NCBI RefSeq assembly: GCF_008632955.1
Contig: NZ_CP043959.1
Span: forward strand, 6,386,001-6,450,000
Source: Streptomyces tendae
GTDB lineage: Bacteria > Actinomycetota > Actinomycetes > Streptomycetales > Streptomycetaceae
Length of the DNA: 64,000 nucleotides
Reading direction: 5' to 3'
Shown here: positions 24,678-32,251 of the stretch, piece after piece
Layout: every line of letters starts with the position of its first letter
How positions within the stretch are numbered: position 1 is the stretch's first letter
The notes under the pieces: model-generated
The model's database searches: none
Told to the model about the DNA's origin: nothing
Seen by the model: only the letters and a program-made list of their open reading frames with translations
Translations under genes and position numbers: made by a program

Positions 24678-25286
24678 TCAGGCGCCGGCGGCCGCTGCGT
24701 AACGGGCTGCGACGTCCTCCCAGTTGACCAGGTCCCAGAGCTTGGTGACGTAGTCCGGTCGGACGTTCTTGTACTGCAGGTAGTAGGCGTGTTCCCAGGC
24801 GTCGAAGACGAGCAGCGGGGTGCTGCCCTGGCCGACGTTGCCGTGGTGGTCGTAGACCTGCTCAACGATCAGCCGCTTGCCCAGGGGCTCCCATGCGAGC
24901 ACGCCCCAGCCCGAGCCCTGCACGGATGTGGTGGCCACGGTCAGCTGCTTCTTGAAGGCTTCGAAGCCACCCAGGTGCTCGTCGATCGCGGTCGCCAGCG
25001 CTCCGTCGGGACGGTCGCCGCCGTCCGGGGAGAGGTTCTGCCAGAAGATCGAGTGCAGGACGTGCCCGGAGAGGTTGAAGGCGTAGGTCTTCTCCAGGCC
25101 GACGAGGCCGGTTGGTGTGATCTGGTCTGTGTCGCGAACCTCGGCGATCTGCTCCAGCGTGTCGTTGGCTCCCTTGACGTAGGCGGCGTGGTGCTTGGAG
25201 TGGTGCAGTTCCAGGATCTCCGGCGTGATGGCCGGCGCGAGCGCTGAGTAGTCGTAGGGCAGGTCGGGAAGCGCGTAGGTGCCCAT
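24678..25286 (-). CDS. sodF: Iron-type superoxide dismutase
   Basis: A 202-aa Fe/Mn-family superoxide dismutase. Metal ligands are His28 (in ITPEILELHHSKHHAAYVKG), His in HVLHSIFWQNLSPDGGDRPD, and Asp and His in LLVFDAWEHAYYLQYKNVRP. The start MGTYALPDLPYDYSALAPAI agrees with FeSODs of Streptomyces, and AGGAG lies 9 nt before the ATG at 25286. It detoxifies superoxide in the cytoplasm. A Nur box 53 bp upstream predicts repression by nickel, as in S. coelicolor, where sodN (NiSOD) replaces sodF when Ni is present. No sodN is in this window. Confidence 0.96.
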   Translation of the reverse strand: MGTYALPDLPYDYSALAPAITPEILELHHSKHHAAYVKGANDTLEQIAEVRDTDQITPTGLVGLEKTYAFNLSGHVLHSIFWQNLSPDGGDRPDGALATAIDEHLGGFEAFKKQLTVATTSVQGSGWGVLAWEPLGKRLIVEQVYDHHGNVGQGSTPLLVFDAWEHAYYLQYKNVRPDYVTKLWDLVNWEDVAARYAAAAGA

Positions 25287-25338
25287 CTGGCGCGTCTCCT
25301 TCGGTGGGTTGATCGTCCTGGGACAGCCTACGGCGTTA

Positions 25339-25355
25339 TTGCGAATAACTTGCAA
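25339..25355. promoter_or_regulatory. Nur box (nickel-responsive operator) of sodF
   Basis: TTGCGA-ATAAC-TTGCAA fits the published S. coelicolor Nur box tTGCaA-N5-ttGCAA, known upstream of sodF and nikABCDE. One base departs from the perfect inverted repeat. It is centred about 60 bp before the sodF start codon. Confidence 0.85.
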
Positions 25356-25705
25356 CAGCGTGCTGATTGCATCAGCATGAGTTGCGGCGGGGTCGGCCCG
25401 TCAGCTTTCGGTGGTGCGGCACCCGACACGGGTGCGGTCCTTCCAGAAAGGTGATCGTCTTCTCAACCGGCGTCCGCCGGATCTGGCCGGCCCCGCGCGC
25501 GCCCCCTCCAACGAGCAGCACTCTCCCGCGCCCTTGCTGCGGCACGGGTTGCGCCGGATCAGCTCGTCGTCCACGGCGGCTTTCGTCAGGGCACGCGGCA
25601 GCTGGTATGCCTAGTGCGGCCCGGTCGCGCGGACGAGCACGCTGTACCTGGCGACAGCCGGAGATGCCTTTCGGAACGGTCTCGCGCGCACTCGGACCGC
25701 CACCA
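25356..25705. other. Gene-free stretch upstream of sodF
   Basis: No frame on either strand has a start, ribosome site and recognisable protein. Short pieces on both strands look like degraded coding DNA, but none can be assigned. Confidence 0.4.
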
Positions 25706-26062
25706 TCACGGGTTGTCCAACAGACCCAGTGCCGTATCCGGACGGCAGTGCACACACGCCACCACTCCGTGCCGCAGAGCCTCCACCACCTGCTCTCGGG
25801 ACGCAGGACGACAGCGGCCCGACTTCGCCGCCGCCCAGCAGTCCCCCACATGGACGGCGTCCACGTTTCTCCGGTTCAGCCCGTACTGGAGCAGCCACTC
25901 CGGAGGTGACGGCCGCATCTCCCCACCTCGGCGCCGCTCAGCCTCACGCCGCTCCTCGTCCGCGATCCACCCGTCGAGCTGTCGCACAGCGGCCGTCGCC
26001 TGCTGCACCACTACACGGCGCGCGAAGCGCAGCAGATCCAGTCGGGACGGTTGGTCGCTCAC
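25706..26062 (-). CDS. DUF6233-family protein
   Basis: A 118-aa protein with the hallmarks of a family seen repeatedly in Streptomyces accessory DNA: PPEWLLQYGLNRRNVDAVHV, HVGDCWAAAKSGRCRPASRE and GVVACVHCRPDTALGLLD at the C-terminus. The conserved Cys/His set (GDC, ACVHC) suggests metal or thiol chemistry, though no function is known. The N-terminal half is a charged helix (DEERREAERRRGGEM). The GTG start is at 26062. Confidence 0.7.
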   Translation of the reverse strand: MSDQPSRLDLLRFARRVVVQQATAAVRQLDGWIADEERREAERRRGGEMRPSPPEWLLQYGLNRRNVDAVHVGDCWAAAKSGRCRPASREQVVEALRHGVVACVHCRPDTALGLLDNP

Positions 26063-26154
26063 GCGTTCGATTCTACGGTCGCCCCCGTGTGGCTACGAGG
26101 AGAGCACCCAGTGGAAACCCGTCGCGTCACCCATCGCCTTGCCGCGCGGCGTCG

Positions 26155-26201
<47 letters not shown>

Positions 26202-26210
<9 letters not shown>

Positions 26211-26351
26211 ATACGGATCGTCCGCGTAGGTGTCGGCCATGGCTTCCTGATCTATGCGGAACCCGTCAAGGTCGACGCCGGGGGCGGTCCTGGACATGGC
26301 GACGAATTCCTGCCGGGAGACGAACCGACGACTCCGACGCAGGGGGACGAG
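26202..26351 (-). pseudogene. C-terminal remnant of a Phd/YefM-type antitoxin
   Basis: The last 49 residues of this frame, RRFVSRQEFVAMSRTAPGVD followed by LDGFRIDQEAMADTYADDPY, resemble the C-terminal toxin-neutralising tail of Streptomyces Phd-like antitoxins (pattern 'LsR.APsvDldaFRaD.da..D.dp'). The frame upstream of this is unlike any antitoxin, no DNA-binding N-terminus is present and no PIN or Doc toxin follows. I read it as a fragment, with modest certainty. Confidence 0.4.
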
Positions 26352-26462
26352 CCCGGCTGCGTGGATCCCGACACGGCAGCGAGGCTGCGGGCCAGAATTC
26401 GGTGCTCTTCGCGGTTCGCGGTCGGCGGTTCGTCTGCCGCGGGTGGCGTCTAAGGTCGGGCC

Positions 26463-27188
26463 ATGACGCCTATCGACGCAGAGCTTGCGCACGACCTGGC
26501 CCCCACCGGAGTGCTGCGCGCCTCCATCAACCTCGGCAACCCGGTCCTCGCCCAGGGGACCCCCGACGAGCCGTCCGGGGTCACTGTCGAGCTTGCCCGT
26601 GAGGTTGCCGCACGTCTGGCTCTGCCGGTGCAGTTCATCTGCTTCGATGCGGCCCGCAAGTCGTACGCCGCGATGGCCGACGGCCGCGCCGACCTGTGTT
26701 TCCTGGCCGTCGATCCGGACCGAGAGAAGGAAGTGGCGTTCACCACGCCGTACGTGCACATCGAGGGTGTGTACGCGGCTCCGGTGGACTCGGAGTTCGT
26801 CTCCGCCGACGACGTGGACCGGGACGGGGTGCGTATCGGCGTCAAGAAGGGGTCCGCGTACGACCTCCACCTGAGCCGCACCCTGCGTCACGCCACCGTG
26901 GTGCGCGGCGACGAGGGGGTCGACGTCTTCCACGCCGAGAACCTGGATGTGGCGGCCGGCATCCGCCAACCGGTGACCGCCCACGTTGCTGGGCGAGGCG
27001 AACTGCGTCTGCTGGAGCCCGCGTTCATGACGATCCGGCAGGCCATGGGCACCCCGAAGGAGCGGCGTCCGAGGACGACTCAGTTCCTCAGCGAACTCGT
27101 CGCCGAGCTGGTGGCGTCCCGATTCGTGGCTGAGGCGCTACGCCGTTCCGGCCAGGACCCGGCACTGGCTGCGCCCACCCCGGTGTGA
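26463..27188 (+). CDS. Cytoplasmic periplasmic-binding-protein-like (SBP_bac_3) domain protein
   Basis: A 241-aa type II binding-protein fold without signal peptide: TGVLRASINLGNPVLAQGTP, GVTVELAREVAARLALPVQF, ADGRADLCFLAVDPDREKEV, FTTPYVHIEGVYAAP and GVRIGVKKGSAYDLHLSRTL follow the order of amino-acid-binding SBP_bac_3 domains. Secreted versions feed ABC importers; this one lacks an export signal and has no permease or ATPase next to it, so it may bind an amino-acid-like ligand inside the cell. ATG 26463 is the only sensible start. Confidence 0.8.
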   Translation: MTPIDAELAHDLAPTGVLRASINLGNPVLAQGTPDEPSGVTVELAREVAARLALPVQFICFDAARKSYAAMADGRADLCFLAVDPDREKEVAFTTPYVHIEGVYAAPVDSEFVSADDVDRDGVRIGVKKGSAYDLHLSRTLRHATVVRGDEGVDVFHAENLDVAAGIRQPVTAHVAGRGELRLLEPAFMTIRQAMGTPKERRPRTTQFLSELVAELVASRFVAEALRRSGQDPALAAPTPV

Positions 27189-27237
27189 CGCGGACCTGGA
27201 CGTCGACGGTGCCTCCGCGACGGCCGCGCGGGGCTGT

Positions 27238-27432
27238 TCAGTAGTGGCTCGCCACCATCACGTAGACAGCCGCGACCATCGCTGCCACGAAGAGCAGGGC
27301 GACGGTGACCAGCGCGCAGCCCAGCGTTCCTGTGGTCCAGGCGATCGCCGACCATCCGAACCGTGTCGCCCGCTCCGCCCGCCGGACCGCTTCGTGGTAC
27401 TCGCTGTCGTCGTGCCAGCCCTGATCAGCCAT
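27238..27432 (-). CDS. Small single-pass membrane protein, 64 aa
   Basis: It begins MADQGWHDDSEYHEAVRRAE, continues with a basic-amphipathic stretch, and ends in a hydrophobic helix (GTLGCALVTVALLFVAAMVA plus AVYVMVASHY), so the N-terminus should be cytoplasmic. GAGGGG lies 6 nt before the ATG, which decides for this start over the longer frame. Function is unknown. Confidence 0.65.
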   Translation of the reverse strand: MADQGWHDDSEYHEAVRRAERATRFGWSAIAWTTGTLGCALVTVALLFVAAMVAAVYVMVASHY

Positions 27433-27757
27433 GTTCGTCCCCTCAGGGCGGACCCTGTAGCCCGGCTGTTCCACCGGGACAGGGCGGCCGCTGGTGTCAG
27501 TCGGCGTTCCTCTGCCACCGATCCCGCAGGCGCCCTCGGCCGCGTTAGCCATTTCACATCTGAGTATTTGCCGCCCATTTTTGTCGCGAATAGGTTCGGT
27601 GCTTAATTAAGAAGACCGTATGACTAATTCACCGCAGCGCGAACCGCACCGAAACCCGGCAGCTCAGAGCAAAGAGATAAAGGGATTCACATCACATGTC
27701 CACATAAGCTTCGCTACTCTTCACACCTCAGTGTCCGAAAACTGACGGGAGGGTCCT
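27433..27757. other. AT-rich intergenic region before the DUF6232 operon
   Basis: No gene is seen. From about 27545 the sequence is markedly AT-rich for this genome (for example TTAATTAAGAAG near 27603), which suggests promoter DNA or recently acquired DNA. GGGAGG lies 6-7 nt before the GTG at 27758. Confidence 0.5.
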
Positions 27758-28258
27758 GTGGCGGCCCAAGTGACAATCAATGAGGGTGTGTTGTGGGTGG
27801 GGGGCGAGGCCTATCCGCTGCGCAACATCTCTCACGTCGGTCAGAGGAGAATGGACGTCGACAAGGGCGCCGCATGGAAGAAGTTCTTCCAGGGCACCTT
27901 CGTCTGGTTGGTCCTCGGCGGCATTCTCGTCGCCGCGGCAGACGCCGTGGGCGTCATCATCTTTCTAGCCGTCCAGGGCTATCTGATCTGGAAGTTGGTC
28001 TCCACCCTCCAGATACCTCCGGTGTTCGGCCTCATCCTGAACACCTCCGGTACCCAGCGCGAAGCCATCTGGTCCACACGGCAGGAGGAGATCCAGCAGC
28101 TGATCTACGAGGTCACCAAGGCCATCGGCAATCCCGACGTCGCCCAGATGATCATCAACGTGGAGCACGCGGTCCAGGGCAACCTGATCCAGCAGTACGG
28201 CTCGGGAAACATCGGCACGGCTCAGCACAGCGGCAGCGGGGGCATCCAGGCATCATGA
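27758..28258 (+). CDS. DUF6232-like membrane protein with a C-terminal GSGNIG motif
   Basis: A 166-aa protein. The N-terminal beta-rich part (VTINEGVLWVGGEAYPLRNI) resembles the DUF6232 family. A membrane hairpin occupies about 48-82 (FVWLVLGGILVAAADAVGVI and IFLAVQGYLIWKLVS). A cytoplasmic domain (TRQEEIQQLIYEVTKAIGNP) follows and the tail is IQQYGSGNIGTAQHSGSGGI. The tail motif is repeated at the N-terminus of the next gene, whose ATG overlaps this TGA (ATGA). The two products therefore probably act together, perhaps through the Gly-rich motif. Function is unknown. Confidence 0.7.
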   Translation: MAAQVTINEGVLWVGGEAYPLRNISHVGQRRMDVDKGAAWKKFFQGTFVWLVLGGILVAAADAVGVIIFLAVQGYLIWKLVSTLQIPPVFGLILNTSGTQREAIWSTRQEEIQQLIYEVTKAIGNPDVAQMIINVEHAVQGNLIQQYGSGNIGTAQHSGSGGIQAS

Positions 28259-28587
28259 GCGGCGACCACATTCAGCAGTACGGATCGGGAAACATCGGCC
28301 GGGCCGAGCACACCGGCTCCGGGGACATCGTGGCCGGCGGCAAGACCGTCGGCGTGACAGTGGCGGATCCCGCCGTGAAGGCACTCCTGGACGAAATCGC
28401 CAAGCTGCGCCCGCACTTGGACCAGGACGACCGGGCGCAGGTGGACGCGGCCGCCGAATCGATCGCCGAGGAGACGTCCCCGGAGCGCCGGCGCACCTTC
28501 GTGCAGCGTGTCACCGGCATCGCAACCCTGGTCGGTGAGGTGGGCCTGCCGGTCGTCACGGCCGCGAAGGCGCTGCTGTCGGGCTGA
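28255..28587 (+). CDS. Soluble partner with an N-terminal GSGNIG motif
   Basis: A 110-aa protein starting MSGDHIQQYGSGNIGRAEHT, then VAGGKTVGVTVADPAVKALL and a helical region (DEIAKLRPHLDQDDRAQVDA) with a hydrophobic C-terminus (GIATLVGEVGLPVVTAAKAL). The opening repeats the last 20 residues of the upstream membrane protein, both in protein and in DNA (28187-28246 against 28270-28329). Similar 'GSGN' leader segments occur in actinobacterial effector and conflict proteins, but I do not recognise this family. Translational coupling by ATGA is clear. Confidence 0.7.
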   Translation: MSGDHIQQYGSGNIGRAEHTGSGDIVAGGKTVGVTVADPAVKALLDEIAKLRPHLDQDDRAQVDAAAESIAEETSPERRRTFVQRVTGIATLVGEVGLPVVTAAKALLSG

Positions 28588-28625
28588 GGCGAGGCGCGCT
28601 CCCGCCGCGCCGACCGGTAAGGCGC

Positions 28626-28659
28626 GATGCCTCCGAGCCGTTCACGGCTCGGGGGCATC
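28626..28659. terminator. Terminator after the GSGNIG operon
   Basis: A 15-bp stem with one G-T pair (GATGCCTCCGAGCCG at 28626-28640, TTCA loop, partner to 28659), 38 bp after the stop at 28587. Confidence 0.85.
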
Positions 28660-28751
28660 GGCACGTAGCGCACAAGAAGTGGCAAGGCCCGATGTCACAG
28701 CCCGGTGTTAGCTTCCAGCCCACGTGACGTGGTGCGGAGGGGATGAGGGTC

Positions 28752-29195
28752 GTGGGCGCTTCGGAGTGGGACTACTACGTGCCGTATCAGGAGGATCTCG
28801 ATGCCGCGCTGCAGGAGTTGCGGCGGGAGGTGTTCGAGGCCGGAGACTACTACTGGGTCAACGGCGACAAGTGGCTCGCGAAGGACAGCACGGGGCCTCT
28901 TCCTCGGTCGCTGGACGAGCTCTGGGACGACGAGCTGGTGCAGGAGGCCGGTACGCACTCGATCCTCGACATCGTCCGTGTCCTGGGGCCTGACGACACC
29001 CCGGACTACCGGACCGTGGAGCCCGTGACGGGTGCGGAGGCGCGGGAGCTGCTGGGGACCGAGGTGCTGACGCGGGCGCACGTCAAGGACTTCGACGTTT
29101 TCCCCCGGTCCCGGTGGGTCGGGCGCTGCGCGGTGCTGCACGACGGCGACGGGAAGCCCCAGGAGATCTACTTCTGGGGCCACTCCGGCGACTGA
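28752..29195 (+). CDS. Conserved hypothetical protein
   Basis: A 147-aa acidic soluble protein: GASEWDYYVPYQEDLDAALQ, ELRREVFEAGDYYWVNGDKW and RSRWVGRCAVLHDGDGKPQE, ending IYFWGHSGD. Aromatic residues are frequent (WDYY, DYYW, IYFWGHS). It is typical of a Streptomyces family without assigned function. GTG 28752 is chosen because GGAGGGG lies about 10 nt upstream; ATG 28743 is too close to that site. Core-like sequence resumes from here after the accessory stretch. Confidence 0.7.
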   Translation: MGASEWDYYVPYQEDLDAALQELRREVFEAGDYYWVNGDKWLAKDSTGPLPRSLDELWDDELVQEAGTHSILDIVRVLGPDDTPDYRTVEPVTGAEARELLGTEVLTRAHVKDFDVFPRSRWVGRCAVLHDGDGKPQEIYFWGHSGD

Positions 29196-29204
29196 ACCGG
29201 CCGG

Positions 29205-29876
29205 TCAGCCCAGGGGGTTCGTGGTGTCACGCAGGGTCGTGAGGGTGGAGGCGTACATGCGGGACTTGATCGTGCCCAGGGTGGTGCCGGCCTTCGGCGC
29301 CAGGGACTGGGCCAGTTCCAGCGCCGTGGAGCGGACCTCGTCCTCCGGGACCGCGCGGTCGACGATGGCGGCGGCCGCGGCGTCGCCGCCGCCGTAGCGG
29401 CGGGCCGTGATCATCGCCTCGTGGGCCGTCTGCGGGGCCAGCCGGGACTGGATGAGGGACGACATGCCCGGGGTGAACGGGATGTCGATGTCCGCCTCGG
29501 GCAGGCACCAGTAGCCGCGGTCGGCGCGCATCACGCGGAAGTCGTGGGCCAGGGAGAGCATCGCCCCGGCCGCGAACGTGTGCCCCTGCAGCGCCGCCAC
29601 GGTGATGACCGGCAGCGCCAGCAGGCGGGCGAACAGTTCGTGCACCGAGACCACGTAGTCGTGGTAGTGGTCGGCGTTGGCGAACAGCCACTCCAGGTCC
29701 AGGCCGTTGGACCAGAACTTGCCGGTGGCCGCCGTCACCAGGGCGCGCGGGCCCTCCGCCTTCTCCACCTCGTCCAGCGCGGCCCCGACCGCGGCGATCC
29801 AGTCGGGGTGGAACCGGTTCTCGCCGTCCCCCAGGTCGAGGACGAACACGTTTTCCTGACGGTCGAGCGAGGGCAT
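29205..29876 (-). CDS. Enoyl-CoA hydratase/isomerase family protein
   Basis: A 223-aa crotonase-fold protein: SLDRQENVFVLDLGDGENRF, VTAATGKFWSNGLDLEWL, VAALQGHTFAAGAMLSLAHD (oxyanion-hole loop) and DRGYWCLPEADIDIPFTPGM. The catalytic Glu of hydratases is not obvious, and the PEADID pattern with small size resembles delta-3,delta-2-enoyl-CoA isomerases. It probably shifts double bonds in unsaturated fatty acyl-CoA during beta-oxidation. It is convergent with the preceding gene, 9 bp between stops. Confidence 0.85.
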   Translation of the reverse strand: MPSLDRQENVFVLDLGDGENRFHPDWIAAVGAALDEVEKAEGPRALVTAATGKFWSNGLDLEWLFANADHYHDYVVSVHELFARLLALPVITVAALQGHTFAAGAMLSLAHDFRVMRADRGYWCLPEADIDIPFTPGMSSLIQSRLAPQTAHEAMITARRYGGGDAAAAAIVDRAVPEDEVRSTALELAQSLAPKAGTTLGTIKSRMYASTLTTLRDTTNPLG

Positions 29877-29959
29877 GACGGCGCTCCGTTCACCTGTGGC
29901 CTACTCATCGGTAACTTACGGCCAGGAGGTGAGCGGCGCAAGAGCCATGGGACGTGCGC

Positions 29960-30319
29960 TCAGTGGTCGGAGTAGCTGAAGTCCCCCACGGTCCAGGCGC
30001 TGACGTCCTCGATCGCAACCCGGTACATCCCACCCGTCTCCGGGATTCCGACCGTGCCCTGGAGGATCCGGGCGACGTGGAAGTGCAGGTGGGTGGGAGG
30101 GCCGTCGTTCTTCACGGGGGCGTCGAAGACGGCGGCGAACTCACCGAGTCGGTCGGAGGCGTTCAGTACCTCCGAGACCCTCTTCCGCCATACCGCTTCG
30201 GGAGCCAGCCGGCCGGTGATGACGGCACCACCGGTGACCACGGTCAAAGACATCTGGCTGCTCTGGCCCGCTTCCACGCGGGCGGCGATGTCTACGATCA
30301 GCTCGTCGGGCTTCACCAT
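29960..30319 (-). CDS. Hypothetical protein, possibly GvpU-like
   Basis: A 119-aa soluble protein: MVKPDELIVDIAARVEAGQS, SLTVVTGGAVITGRLAPEAV and PPTHLHFHVARILQGTVGIP. The central strands with TVxxGGxxITGxL recall the small GvpU-like family of gas-vesicle accessory proteins, but no gvp genes are here and the resemblance is weak. ATG 30319 is the only good start. Function is not assigned. Confidence 0.55.
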   Translation of the reverse strand: MVKPDELIVDIAARVEAGQSSQMSLTVVTGGAVITGRLAPEAVWRKRVSEVLNASDRLGEFAAVFDAPVKNDGPPTHLHFHVARILQGTVGIPETGGMYRVAIEDVSAWTVGDFSYSDH

Positions 30320-30707
30320 GGGACCGGATTCTATGCGGGAGAGGTCCGCGGCGCGCCGGGCCCTGTCCGGTACAGGGACTGGAGGGCCGTCTGACCTGCC
30401 CGGACGGGCCGATGGTTGTCCAAGACAAGGGATCTCCGCAGGCCTCGCACCCGGGCGACCCTGTTCCGCCTGGGGCCGCCCCTGACGGGTCCGACGCCTC
30501 CAGTGCCCTCCGGTTCCGGCCGGTGCCGGAGGGACAGTGCGTGGGCACCGCCGACGGGACCGCGGCGGAGGGCGTCGAGGCCGTCCGGGAACCCTGTGCG
30601 GACTCCCCGGACCAGCACTTCGTCGTCCGGGCGGATCGAGACGGCGGACGTGGACACCGGACGCGGACGGCGGGGGGTGGGCGAAGTCCTTCGCGGGCCC
30701 CCGGCCG
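30320..30707. other. Gene-free stretch
   Basis: No frame in this 388-bp region has convincing coding character. Long open frames on the minus strand are extensions of the DUF4352-like gene's antisense frames. No terminator or operator was identified with confidence. Confidence 0.4.
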
Positions 30708-31343
30708 TCAGGACACGTCCACGCGGACCGGGTCGCCGAGCAGGCCGTCCGTGTAGGTCACGTACTTCGGCGTGAAACCGCCCTTGCCGGTGACCGTGCC
30801 CGAGATGTTCTCGCCCGGGGCCAGCTCCACGGCGTCGATCTGCTTCTCGTCGACGCCGAGCTCGGCGGTGTGCTTGGTGCCCCGGGTGTCGGTGATCGTG
30901 AAGTAGAGGGGGTTCACGCTCACCTCGTCGTCGCCGTTGTTGACGACGGTGATCAGCACACTCGTGTAGCCGCTGCCGTCGGCGAGGACGGTCCGGCTGA
31001 ACTCCGTGCGCTCCGCGGTGATCCGCACCGGGCCGCTCCGGGCGGACCCCTCCTTGGTCGAAGCCTTCCCGTCCGCCCCGGCGGGCGCCGACACGGACCC
31101 CGAGGGGGCGGCGGCCCTGTCCCCGCCGTCGTCGGAGTCGCCGCTCGCCGACACCGCGGCGATCACGACGACCAGGCCGAGCACGCCCACGCAGCCGAAG
31201 CCCGCGAACCTGACGAAGCGGCCCTTCTTCCGGGGCGGGGGCTGGACGCCGGGAACGCCGTACGCCGGCTGCTGCGGGTAGGGCTGCCGGTTCACGTAAG
31301 GCGGCTGGGGCTGCTGCTGGTTCGGGTCGTTCGGCTGGGTCAC
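30708..31343 (-). CDS. DUF4352-like membrane-anchored protein
   Basis: A 211-aa protein with a Pro/Gln-rich cytoplasmic start (TQPNDPNQQQPQPPYVNRQP), a basic patch RKKGRFVRF, one membrane helix (FGCVGVLGLVVVIAAVSASG) and a Ser/Ala linker. An extracellular beta-sandwich contains YTSVLITVVNNGDDEVSVNP and VELAPGENISGTVTGKGGFT, the pattern of DUF4352 (telomeric-repeat-binding-factor-2-like in name only). Such proteins are surface-exposed and of unknown role. The GTG start is at 31343. Confidence 0.8.
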   Translation of the reverse strand: MTQPNDPNQQQPQPPYVNRQPYPQQPAYGVPGVQPPPRKKGRFVRFAGFGCVGVLGLVVVIAAVSASGDSDDGGDRAAAPSGSVSAPAGADGKASTKEGSARSGPVRITAERTEFSRTVLADGSGYTSVLITVVNNGDDEVSVNPLYFTITDTRGTKHTAELGVDEKQIDAVELAPGENISGTVTGKGGFTPKYVTYTDGLLGDPVRVDVS

Positions 31344-31470
31344 GGTGCGGGCTCTCCCCTGGTCGTTCCGGTCGTCCTCGTAGGTGACCTGCGAGGTATG
31401 CGACCCGTTGCCCCGTACCGGATGGATTCACCCGATCGTGGTGGACCGTCACCGCCGCGATAATCGAGGC

Positions 31471-32178
31471 ATGACCTCACCTCCCCTCGGCGTGGACGCC
31501 GTGCACGAGCGGCTGGCCGGCGATCTGCTCGCCGCCGGGGCGCCGTACGGTCTGCTGCTGGCCGGCGGGGAGGCCGTACGGGCGCACCGGCTGGTGGACG
31601 CCCGGGTCAGCGGGGGCGTGGACCTGGCCACCGAGCATCCCGCGGGCATGCCCGAGATCGCCGGGGCCGTGCGCACCGGGCTGGAGGAGCGCGGGTGGCC
31701 GGTCGAGGTGGCGGTCGTCGATCCGCTGGCGGCGCGGCTGCTCGTCGGGGACGACCCGGCCGGGGCGCGGTGGCGGGTCGACATCCGCAAGGAGGTGCTG
31801 TGGCGGCCGGCGGTGGTCACCGCGGCCGGTCCGGCGCTGTCCCTGGAGGACCTGGTCGGCACCCGGGTGCGGGCGCTCGCGGACCGGGGGCTGCCGCGTG
31901 ACCTGGTGGACGTGCACGCGGCCGCGGACCGGTGGAGCCCGCCGGAGCTGGAGGAACTGGGCCGTCGCCACGCCCCCGACACCTTCGACCTGGCCGAGCT
32001 GCAGTCCCGGCTGACCGGCACGGAGTGGCTCGACGACCGTGAGTTCCGCGCGCACGGGCTGGACTCCCCGGCGGTCGGGGACCTGCGGCGCTGGGCACAG
32101 GCGTGGGCGGACGACATCGCGGAGCGGCTGGTGGAGGGCGAGGACCCGGAGGAACAGGGCGAAGGCCCGGAGGGATAG
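31471..32178 (+). CDS. AbiEii/MenT-like nucleotidyltransferase, orphan, degenerate active site
   Basis: A 235-aa protein homologous along its length to the toxin at 55766-56443: LLLAGGEAVRAHRLVD, DLATEHPAGMPEIAGAVRTG, VDIRKEVLWRP and VRALADRGLPRDLVDVHAAA. In the intact homologue the nucleotidyltransferase motif is GG...DLD; here it is GG...GVD, so the first metal-binding Asp is Gly. The third Asp (VDIRKE) is kept. No antitoxin gene precedes it. It may be a domesticated or inactive relative. ATG 31471 has a weak ribosome site. Confidence 0.75.
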   Translation: MTSPPLGVDAVHERLAGDLLAAGAPYGLLLAGGEAVRAHRLVDARVSGGVDLATEHPAGMPEIAGAVRTGLEERGWPVEVAVVDPLAARLLVGDDPAGARWRVDIRKEVLWRPAVVTAAGPALSLEDLVGTRVRALADRGLPRDLVDVHAAADRWSPPELEELGRRHAPDTFDLAELQSRLTGTEWLDDREFRAHGLDSPAVGDLRRWAQAWADDIAERLVEGEDPEEQGEGPEG

Positions 32179-32251
32179 CGGGAGGCCTCGGGGCGACGGT
32201 TTCCCGTCGGCCCCCTCCGGTGGCGCCGGGCGCCGCGGCTAGGGTCGGCCC

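Noticed and set aside
25611..25898. Minus-strand frame overlapping the DUF6233 gene
   Set aside because: It overlaps a better-supported gene in another frame and has no recognisable sequence.
30331..31452. Minus-strand 373-codon frame covering the gap at 30320-30707
   Set aside because: It overlaps the DUF4352-like gene out of frame and is Arg/Pro-rich throughout, so the gap is left without a gene.
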